DNA of 64,000 bases, taken from Branchiostoma floridae (lineage: Eukaryota > Chordata > Leptocardii > Amphioxiformes > Branchiostomatidae). The notes beneath the pieces are model-generated. The model saw nothing but the letters and a program-made list of their open reading frames with translations, was not told where the DNA came from and searched no databases. Below are positions 38,476 through 50,400 of the stretch, one piece after another. How positions within the stretch are numbered: the first letter of the stretch is position 1; each line of letters begins with the position of its first letter. The stretch is taken from NCBI RefSeq assembly GCF_000003815.2, contig NC_049979.1, positions 9,122,264 through 9,186,263 on the forward strand, in the 5' to 3' direction. Both the position numbers and the translations under genes were made by a program.

Positions 38476-41400
38476 ATGGCGAGACGAGATGACGCGCAGG
38501 CGGGCACCACCGAGCTGGCCGCGAACAGCGAGCTGCTCGGCCTCAACCCTCCGTTCACGGACGGGCCGCCGCCGCCTTTCTGCCTGATATGCAACGATAG
38601 GGCTTCTGGCTATCATTACTCGGTGTACTCGTGCGAGGGCTGCAAGGGATTCTTCAAACGGACAGTACAGAAGAACCTGTCGTACAAGTGTAAAGGGGAG
38701 GGGCATTGTGAAATCAACAAATTCACTCGAAACAACTGCCAGTCTTGCCGATTCCAGAAATGTATGGACAACGGGATGAAGAAGGAAGGTGGGTACAACA
38801 GTTTTGATGTAGATCATGCTTTGAGCGTATGATTGTATAGTTGAATTCCGTCTTTGTTGATCTGAGGTAGCCGGCCGGGCGCAAGCCGGACCGGTAAGCC
38901 GCTACCCCTCGCACAAGACGTGTTTGCCTCGAAATTATGCATTAGCGATCTCATGTAAATCGCTGTTGAGTCCCACCTGTTGCACGGGCCTGTGGGTGTG
39001 TGGCCGCGTTTGTTTGCATGCTAGTGGTCTGCACTGTATCTACATGTATGGGCACTGATACGGACGGGCATGGTCCCCAGACAGATGTACTTTGGATGCA
39101 GGAGAAGCGGTGCATCTAGAAATGTTGCGCGGCTGGATTTTATGCAAATTCTACGGCCCGTTTTATACCGCGGGCTGGCCTTGGCGAGGACAGAGTTCAC
39201 GGCCAAGCACACGGCTCGTTCACTACTGCACTTTTCATAGGGGTGTGCAGATAGTGGTGGAAGGAGTATAGACCTTTTAGTTGTACTGAAAACAGCTAAT
39301 TGATCTTGAATCGATATATCTACCAATAGAATTGCTAATTGGGTGCCATATTTAATGTGGCTTTTGAGTATGAAGAACCGATTAGAGAAATAACCAACAG
39401 AATACATCATTAGAAAAAATGGGTGGGGTTTGTGCAGAAATTGAAATTGAATGGAGGAATGCTCCTCTCAGTGTCCTGTTTTCCTATCAATCAAAATAGC
39501 CTTTTTATCATAAGCAAGCACCAAGATAGGTCCTGGCACTATGAATCGAACGGGATGATAAGGAGATATGATTTACTGAGTTGCTGCAGTGCGGCATTTC
39601 CCCAGTAGCCTTTATAGGGTCAGTGGGAGCAGTATTTCTTGAACATCTTCTTTGCAAATTTCCTTTCAGACAGTGTTCTTCCCAAGAGTGCTATACCGTT
39701 ATAGAACATTGCTGTCATTAACGACAGTTATGTGTGAACATTGAATAATGGTCTTCCCACCACACATAGAGGGACAATTATGGATCACAAAGCCTTTAAT
39801 ATCCAAATATGTATTCCAATTACTTCCAGCAGAATAGCATTATTTTTTTTACTTACACATACATGCAGGAGAAAACATGTTACTAGTAAACGTAAAACAG
39901 GTGGTTTTATGATTTGCACATTCTTTTGTTAATTGCTAAATTTGCATGTGATGTTGACATTACTTTATTTGCTAGGTTAGGTGAAGCTCACTCCAGCTCT
40001 TTATGACATACTACAACCAAACTTTATCTAATTCCTCAACTGTTAATACATATCAAAAGTCTCCTAAAGATTAAAAGAATAACTTGTCTTGGCCACTGTC
40101 TTAACCAGACCTCCACCAATCAGATACACTGGTATTTAAAACACCAAGGCTGACTCAAGACTGAGCAGACTGAGCTCTGGAAGTTTATCCTAGCTGGATT
40201 TACTGGTGATTTTTGTACATGCACAAAATTCCTTTCAAAAGAAGAAAGATTGTGCTTCACCTTTAAAGAGGATGACTGATTTATCATTTGCTTTCAGCAA
40301 TAATATATAATGAGTCATTTACAATCCTGCCTTGGGTGCATGCAGAGTCTCATTTGTTTATTTATCTCAAAAACAAGAATTTTGCCATCTACTTTGGAAG
40401 CCTATCCACTATGGCAGTTATTTGAAAATTGTAGCATATCTAAATGCATCATTTATCCGCTAAGTCCAGCTCTATAGATGTATTCTGTGACCTGCAGCAC
40501 CAGTTCCAGTGACAATCTGCCTACATAACATTTCATGGCAGACAAGCAGCCTTTCCTCATCAAATGTTTACTGGATTCTGTATTTTGATTTAATCAGAGC
40601 ATTCTAGGAAATAGATTCTTTTTCCAACAATATGTCACACTGATTGTTTCCATGTGCATTGCTACTGTTTCATGTGATATTTCATGCAGAATGAAATTTT
40701 GCGCCAAAAGATATACATAATTCAGGTCAGGCCTTTTATCTATTACCTGATGTATGATATTTATGATAAGACTGTATGTAATAAAGCTTTTAGATTTGAT
40801 GCATATTTCTTGGGAATGACTCAATATGGCTAATTACTGGATACATTATACAAACGTATCAAGATGGTGGACCGAGCTGTGAACAAGTCCTTCATCTACC
40901 ACGCACTGTGACATATTCATTATATCAAGGAGTTCTCACCATTGTATGTTATATTGTGCCTGTTGGCTATCAGAAAACTAGGCATTCTCATTTTTGTAAA
41001 ACACTTCTTTTACATACAGTTCTAATTTGGCCAATAACCACTGGAGATGACACGGACTGTCAACGCAACACTTGTCAGTCCCAAAGGATTAATGAGAGGC
41101 AGCCATTGTAATTGTAGGATTTGGGTTCCTGCTGTTGCTTTCTTGCATGTGGGTTGCCTGGATTAGAAACAGTAATGGTAGTTCAACGGTAGTAATGCAA
41201 AGCATATGTCTGTCATCATCATTTGATGTCATTTGACAGACCCAGTCAATGATCCATACGTAATCACCATAAGTTGTGCTTATAGCCTAATTACATTTCA
41301 CAAGAGCTGTCTTGTGTCGTGTGTCATTACTAATACATACGGTGGGCAATTAGTCTGAAGCACAATATCTCACTGCAGAGCCCTGGCACAGTGGTAAGAG

Positions 41401-44400
41401 TATACTCTCCAAGCAGAGGTGGAGTTGCGTAGATATAGTAGTACAACTGTAGTCGGAAAAATTACACAGGCGTTCGTGTAATTTTTCCGACTACTACTTT
41501 ATCTACGCGACTCAACCTCTGCTTGGAGAGTAGTACGGGTAGTCTTTACCAAACCTCCCAGCAAAAAATATATCATCCAAACAGTGATACTTGGTAGTAA
41601 ACACTAGCCAGGCATCTGGTTGCTACCATGGCTCCTTACACTCACTGCCCTGAGACTAAGTCATTTTATTGTACTCAGGGCTTACCTTGGAGAACAATTC
41701 AATTGCAATGATAAGGGCTGTCATTGTAGTGATAAGGATAGTTTTCTCCCTAAACTCATCAGGTAAGACAGCCATCTCATAAACAGTGGGTTGACCATTG
41801 TTCTATAATTGTAATACAATCAAGCTTCTTGATGGGAGGGATGGTGGTATCTCCAAAATGAGATGGGGGATATTGACATAAAAAGGGAAATAGGAATGAT
41901 GATACTTACTAGCCGGTGCTTTTCAGTAAAGAGGATTTACATATAGTCCTGGTGGCTCAATAACTTTTGTCCAACCTTGATTTTAATCACACAACTTCCA
42001 TAACAAAGATACTGTTGCATAGCTAACCTTTAAAAAAGTCCCCTTTGTACTAGTATATATCACCTGTTTTAATTGATGCTGGTATTGAAGAAGTACATAA
42101 AATTTTCTGTACTTATTTACTCAAAATGTTCCTTTACCTTTTGCTGTTGTCTTTAGACACATAAAAGACTGAATGCTTTCAGTGAACTCCATAATGCAGA
42201 GCAATTGTTGCAAATGGACTTCAAGTTTACAAGTACTATTTTAAACCTGGTTGCCAAGCAACCTCATTCCAGCACAGCAATTCTTCAGAAGCACTTTAGG
42301 TATTGAAAAACCTCCAGCACCCTTATGAGTATTAAGTAATGAGTCATTTAATACAGCTGCCTCTTTTTACCAAAGAATTGTCACGGTACTTGACTTTCAT
42401 TCACTTCATTTTCACTAAAAAGTATTCTTCATACTAGATCTTAGACAACCACAAATTGTTTGTTGTGCAGTGAATATTTTTTGACATACAATTTATTTCC
42501 CTGCAAGTACAACATCAGTTTACTATGCTGCTGCTGAATCTCAAAACCTCTATTTTTCACAGAGGATGTAAAAAGCAGGGCTGAGCCTGTACTAGCCATT
42601 TCACCTTCCCTCAAAGTTGGAACTTGCCATCTTTTGAAATGGGCGAAAGAGTACAATACTAAATTCATCTATTAGCTGAGTCTTTAATTTTGCCATAGGA
42701 AAGTAAAGAAGGTGGCCTGGGCATTTGAAGTTTGCAGTGCTAGTGAAAACCACCAATGCATATGATTCTGATTGAAGTGCAAAACAGATCGTAACATGTT
42801 TGCGGTGGGCTGAGTCCTGCAAAAGCTGTGAATGTGAAACCACTGCAGATATTTCAAGATTTACCTTCCTTCGGCTCTTGATTTACCACATATAATATTA
42901 TAAGTCATCTCAACAGACCTAAATGCTACTACAGAAGCCTTTCATGCAATCTTAGTTGTCTATCACGTAATCAGTTAATGTTGATAACTGTTGCCATTCC
43001 GCCTGTCTGGATGACCATGAAGTCTCCCAGAATGATGGAGGCAGCTGTTATAAAAGATGTCTGCTATTCCTTCAGATCATGAGCCACAGGCATACTTACA
43101 TAACAGTAACCATGTCCACATCTGACACTAATTCAACACAGAGGCTTATATCAAACACAATTATGTGGATGGTGGCAGATATTTTAACAAGCTCAGGTTT
43201 CAAGCTCTGCAGCATTGCTTTTGTCTTGTGATATAAGTTTCAAATGGCCGTCCACTTCCAACATGAAAGGTGTTTTTTTATGCAAGCCAGGCTTTTTATA
43301 TAACGTCACCTGTACAACATTGGATTACAGTGTATGTCATGAAATACATCAACATGACTTCTTGCTGTATAAATCCACCTATCTTTTACATGGTTGCTGG
43401 GTATTCAAATTACATGTCCATGTCATTATGATGTCATTGATAAGCCTTTCTTGCTCTCTTAGCCTACCTACCAAACACATTCCTATCTTCTAGGACTACT
43501 TCGTAAATGTCCTAGCAAGATGTATTCATTAGCAACGGGAAGAGACATGTTTAACACAAAATGATAAAGTAACACATTTTTCAGTACTGTTTGAAACCTT
43601 TTCACCTTTAAAAAAAATCAAGTTCAAGAGCAGCCTGTTGGCATCATAAAGTTGAACTGTTGCTCTTATAGATGATACAACTGATAATCAAATAATGTTA
43701 CAAAAAGAGAGTCTATCTAGACTCTATGTCACGTTAGAATCATAGCGTCAAAATTGCACACATATTGCAATCCGCATGCATTTGCCCCATAGAATTCATG
43801 GACTCCAAGCATTCTTGATACATGTACTATTCTGTTTACTGAGGGTCTGCATGCTCTTTTCCGTAAGGCGTAGGCAGGCCTTTTTAATTCCCGTAATTCG
43901 TAGGGTAAGCTATTTTATTTCACGTAATTCGTAGTGAGGATGGAAAATTTACCGTAAAGCGTAGCCAGTGTATTTCACGTAAGGCGTAATCTAGCCTAAA
44001 AATTTCACGTAAAACGTAATTAAGCCTAAAAATTACCCGTAAATCGTAGCTGGCCTCCCAAATTTCGTAAGTCGAAACGTAGTCTACCAGTAAATTTAGT
44101 CCTTCAAAACACAGGAAATTGCGTTTCAGAGGATCAAGATTTCAAAATTTCGCCGGATCTCACTTGCGACTCCTTTCACCTTCGGTCATCGACATGGTAA
44201 AAATATGGTATATACCCTCAAAAATCTTCTTTTTTTTGCAAATAGAAATGTCATTGAAGTTAGCTTAGTCTGCCAGCAAAATTTGCCCATCAGAATGCAG
44301 GAAATATCATTTTAGAGGGTCAAGATTTCAAAATTTCCATGGTCCTCCTTGTGCCGCCTCGCGCCTTTGGAACTCGAAATTCTGAAAATATGTTGGGGAT

Positions 44401-47400
44401 GTGTGTCAACCTCAAAGATCTGTTTTGCTAATAGAAATTTGCCCATCAAAATGCACAAAATATCGTTTTATAGAGGGTCAAGATTTCAAAATTTAGCCGG
44501 ATCTCCTTTGCCACTCTATTCACCTTCGGTCATCGACTTCGTAAAAAATATGTATCATGGCTGGGGGATGTGACGTGTCAACCTCAAACACATTTTTTAC
44601 TGATAGAAATGTAATTTCACTTAGTTTTCTATAATAGCCAAAAAAACTGGCGTTTCAGGGGGGCAGGATTTCAAAATTTTCCCGGACTTTCCTTCGGCGC
44701 TCGACGTGGCAAAAATAAGTTGGCTGGCGTCACCCTCATAAGCTTACGCTGAACCCCTGGGACTCTTTAATTAGAAATGCCATTTAACTTAGCTTTGTTT
44801 GCCAGCGAAAATTTCCCTTCAAAATGCAGGGAATAGTGTTTCAGAGAGTCAAAATTTCAATCTTTCTTGCGGAGCACGACCCCGCCTCTGTCGAGTGTTG
44901 CCAGCCTTCCAGAATTTAGCGTAAACCGTTGTCAGCATGTCTGAATTTAGCGTAAAACGTTGCCTGCCTTCGTGAATTTAACGTAAAGCGTTGTCGACCG
45001 TCCCGAATTTAGCGTAAAGCGTTGTCAGGACCCCCCATGCAGACCCTCTTTACTGGGAAATCAATTTTTTTCCTTTATCACTGAGACTTAAAATGTAGGA
45101 CATGGGTCTTTTATTTACCCCATATATCCCAGTGAGTAGGTATGGACACATTGCGGTGAAACTTGATCACTAAGCCTTACTCTCATTATAGCATGGACCA
45201 TGCTGCCAGTTTGCCATGACCCTGACCATGACCCCTAGCTGCATGGTGTTCAAATTCTGATGTAGGCTGTGACATCAATCTGGCTGACTGGAGGTGGAAA
45301 TTGCCCAAAGAAGTAGCCCACCAATGCCAACACTTCGTGGGAGATGCCCCTGGATGCATCAATCTGTGCCAAATGCCTGAACTTTCTGTCTGGGTCATTT
45401 TCTGCTGTACCATCGTAGCTGTCTCAGCTAGTTCAGATCTTTGATAGAATTGTTTGCAACAAGAATTGTATGAGAGCGTGAGTGTGGAAGAATGGTGTAG
45501 ATTTCCCTCCTTCTACATTCTATCTGTTGAATTTTAGAAAATAAAGTATGTTAAAAAAACTTTTAGGTTAAAATGGTATATTTTAAGTCTTTTTGAGGGT
45601 GGCAATTACTGTCAAACAGGTCACTGTGGAAGACTGGCCATCTGTCAATTTTATGCTCCTCTGATAATATGCTCCCCTGGGTAATGGTTCACATTAGCAA
45701 GAACATGGGGGTGTGGCACCCCTCTTTAGAGAAAATCCTGACACAAATATAGTATATGCAAATGACCTGGACCACATCCATTTGGACTTTATAGAAAGTT
45801 TTCTTTTTCAACTGAGTAGACACCTTGTCTTGCTGTTTTGTCGAGATTCTTGTTTTTGCAAAATCATTACGCCAGGCGACAATTAAGGCACACTGAACGA
45901 CCAACTCAGAGGTGTAATTATAGTAAAAATTGTAATAGCTCAAAATTCCACCGGATGCCATAATACTGCCAGCATAATACCGCCACATGAGAAAAATGAA
46001 TTTAAGGTAAGTCAAAGACCTACCAATGCAGCATCAGTAATCCTGAAGTATACACTTCAGATACAATCTTGTTTTAACAATCAATGTTTATTTATGTGAT
46101 GGTGTCATGGGACCCAGTGGAACTATGAGAGATGATGTTACCATGGCTGAAAGTAGTATACAGTTGAAGCCAGTTAATTGCACATCTGATTAACGCACAC
46201 TTATGTTAACTGCACGGAATCCCAGAATCCCAAACCGGTGCGGTCCAGCTGGATAACTTCGCATTATTGCACCAGCCGGATAATTGCACCAAATTCACTG
46301 GCAAATAGGCCGTGCAATTAAGCAGCTTCGACTGTGTAATGATGATATCACTGCACAGAGCGCCTGCCCTAATCAGCATAATCTAACTCCAGTGGCTTGA
46401 GGTGCCTCAAAATGATTTTCCTGAATACCTGCACACCTGCACTGGTGTATGTAGCATACAAGCTTACCTGCACCAGACAAATTATACATGTTATTTATAA
46501 GTCCACTTACAAGGCTCGAAATTCATCTTTGGGATAAGGTGCACCCAGCCTAAAAAATTGGGTGCACCAGAAAGTTTTTGGGTGCACTACAGAAAATAAA
46601 GTAGAATGTCAGAAAAACCTAATTACTACTGGTACTTCCTTTTCTTCATGACTTAAAAAAACAGATAGAGATACAAAATGATTTTACTGCTTAACAAAAT
46701 TTCTAAAGAATGGCAGAAAATTATTTCTATAATGCTGCAGTTTTGGAAAGAGAAAAATTCAGATGAAACCAAATTCCAATGTCAAATTATTAAACAATTA
46801 CTGTGACAGAAATTTTATCATCTTTCTAACACTTAGATGTTAAGAATATGGCTTATACTTAAGTATTATCTGACATCTTTACATACGAAAACCTACAAGT
46901 GACAGAAAAAAATTGGATGCACAGCTCCAGTTTTGGGTGCACCCAGTATTTGAGCCCTGACTTAGTAGCAGTTTTATGAGCAGCAAATTTAGATCTTTCT
47001 CAGGCAAGATGAAGACACTGACAACCAAGGAGGTTGAAAGAGCCTTCTTTCAACCTCCTTGTGACAACAAAGCCAACAATGACTCAACAAGATGTTTTGT
47101 AAGGCAGCAATCTAGCTAGCATCATGGTAAAAACTCTGGAGGTTTGATACTTCAAGGAAAAACCTCGCACAACTATTTTGATCCTCTTTAGACAGCCTAA
47201 AAATACCTTCGCCGGCGACGTTGTCGACAACAACAGACGCACGACAATGAAAGTGTTGTCTATTTGAAGTGGGCCTAAGAAGTAAATGCCATGTTCCTAA
47301 ACCCCTTTGACCTAGATGTTCTCGAGTTACATAAAGTGCAAGTGGACCTTGGTCAGTCTATCTGTAACAACAGGCAAATGTCAGCAAGTTTTGTTTGCTG

Positions 47401-50400
47401 TCAACAAACAACCAGACCAATTGGTTCAAATGTTATGTATGAGCAGCCTTCACCTCTATAAAGGAAAGTCAGAAGGAACATCTAAACAAAGGATATAAAA
47501 CTTCTATATCCTTTGTTTAGGTGTTCCAGGAATATCCTTTATATATATATTTGTATTGTGCTACATGATTGTTTTATCTGTTAGCTTTCCATTGTTAAGC
47601 TTGTCACCTATGTATTGTAGTTCAGTGCCCTTCAGTGCTACCATGTACTTGGAGATTGTGTAAGAAGTGGTGGGGCCGATGTTGTGGGCCCCAGGTTCTT
47701 TTAGAATGCTGCACGAGGGACTATTAGACTACAGGACTAAGGAACACACACAAGACACAGGTCATGCCTTTGACACGCATGGGAGCTGTGAGTTGGGACC
47801 CTTTCTCTCTCTGTTCTCGCTCCAACTGTCCTCCTAACTTCCAACTCCCGGCTTCTTTTATTTCAAAATCACAGACATAGACAAGAGACAGTTTCACATC
47901 ATGTAGCACAGATGAACTGGGCTTAACACTTCTACGTAACTTGTCACCTACGTGGCTTCTCTTTGATGCACTGATTGATCAAAGAATATGATTTGCATTC
48001 GCAGTGATCACAATGATGCTAACGATTTTCTTGGTGCCAATAAGGCGACAGTGCTGTTAACGATTGGCAGACTTCACACTTCTATGAGAATAAGCTGCAT
48101 CCCAGAAACAAATCAAAAGCATTTAAACAAAACATATCAACATAACCAGAAAAACAACAATGTTGCAATCTGCACAATTCTGCCACACTTACAATTGCAC
48201 CATCATTCAATACACATATAAAAAATTCAAAAGAGAGTTGATTGTTATATAAAGCAGGCACAAAAAGTCTCTGCAGCACAATGCAAACTAAGATGTACTA
48301 TAAATCATATCGCACTATTCCACAGTCTGCTCTACAAGTGTTTGTCATAAATCATGGTACAACATGTATTTATTAAGTGAATTCCTCGTCAATGCCTCCA
48401 GGGATGACAGCATTCTCATGGTCTAAATATTCCACCATCTGGTGACTACAAACAAAAGCCTTCCTATCAATTTTGGTGCTATACGTAGGCATCATAAAGG
48501 TGCTTGGGTCTGTGCCTGTCACAGCTGGCAGTAAATGATGTTTATCTGCTCTCATTGGTTGATAGTTGTTGTCTCAGCAACAGTAGTGAAAGGTTACAAC
48601 ACAGAAAAGTACTGTAATTTTTCATGCCATTACATACCTGATAAGCTGTGGTCATAATGGTGTCAGACATTTATTTGGAAACTGGGGCAAACGTGCAAAA
48701 TGTATTCAAATGTATTGGGAATAGGAAGCATAGATTAAGGATAACACAGTGAAGTCTACTTAATATTCAAGATGATATGGGGAATCTGTAATAACAATTC
48801 TAATAACATGACCAAAGCTTTTTGTTTGTATGACTTATATTTGCACCTATCAGTGAATTGTACTGGTGGGGGATAGGACGGACCAATACTGAGTAGAAGT
48901 AGTAGTAAATACAACAGCATCCAGTATTTTCTTATGATGCTGCAGTATGGTATGGTATGGATGGGCAGCAGTCACCTAGTTTCCACATTGCGTATCGAGG
49001 TGGCCCTGTCCATTAGGGCCGCGCTGGTGAGGCTGCATACTTTAATGCTCTTCTTTACACTATCGTGACAACTTGGTGAAGGTAATGATGCAGCAACTAG
49101 CACATTCAACGTGTCCGTATTAGCTTCGTACAATGTATCACACATTGTACTTACATCTAATAATGTTGTCATTAAGGTATTCAGGTTGGCTAAATTGGTA
49201 TTTTGACCTTCCATTGTTTTCTCATTAATGAATTTATGGCATGACAGAATTCTAAATCTGATTTTTTAGGCCGTATTGATGACGTCATCAAGTTTTATTG
49301 CCCCTCATATTATTTTTTTTCAATGACAAAATACAGCCCTTTGGTACATACCACTGCAATGAAACTATGTTTTTCATGTGGATAATGATGAAAACTACAA
49401 ACTCATGGTTGCGCAAATTAATATCTACTAATGATCTGTAGTAATTAGAAAATATTAGTTTTCATCTAATTAAAAAAATAATTTCTTAATAACTACAGAT
49501 CGTAAGTAGATATCAATTTGCGCAATTGTGAGTAAGGTCCCACAATATTGATTTTTGTTGCTGATCCTTGAAAATCTCACCCCTTCTTACAGCGGTAAGG
49601 GAGGACAGGGCACCAGGGGGGCGTCAGGGACAGAAACGCATGCGACATTCCTACCACTACTCATCCCAGAGTGATCTGGAGAGCACCTGCAATTCCACAG
49701 GCAGCACAGGCAGCCCTCTGGACTGCAGCTCCCCTGGGGAACCAGAGAGTGACCTGTTCTACTGTGATGACCTGGGGAAAACCTTAGTCAACTCCAAACC
49801 TGACCAGGTCCCACGTTTGCCTGAAGGTGAGTCAAACCTTGGGTTCCTCTTCTCCATGGATCTAAATAATAATGTTTCCATTGGAGAAATAGACTATGCT
49901 CCAGTATGCATCAGTAAATACATGAATATATTTGTAATCCGTCTGATAAAAGTGGGTGTTTCTAAGGAAGACATGCTATCCATATCTTGATTCCTGTATC
50001 AATGATCTGTACTATCAGTATGGACACTTATAATTTGAAATGTATATACATTTGCTATCACTTGAAAGAAATATGAGTTTGCTATCGCAATAGTTTGAAA
50101 CCATAACAGCACTCTATCGAATCAAATTTAGTGCATAGTATAGTATCCCATTAGTATTAGACTCTGGTTGCTGTCCTTGGTGCTGAAAAAGTGCTCCATT
50201 GGGAGTTAAAGCTTGGTAAACTCGTATACGGCTGTTTTTCTAAACTCTGTATTTGTACCTGTAAAACTGTTTAGGTGTAGGTCTAGACAGAGAGTTGGCC
50301 ACATGTAAAGCTTACAGATTATTGAACAAACTTGTTTAGTTACAGATATAGGTCCGGAACTGTAACTAAGCCTTTTCACACGTACCTTAATCTCCAAGTA

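Noticed and set aside
45186-45413. Minus-strand 75-codon frame rich in His and Trp
   Set aside because: No ATG context, splice sites or known family; may be a repeat remnant but no second copy was found in the window.
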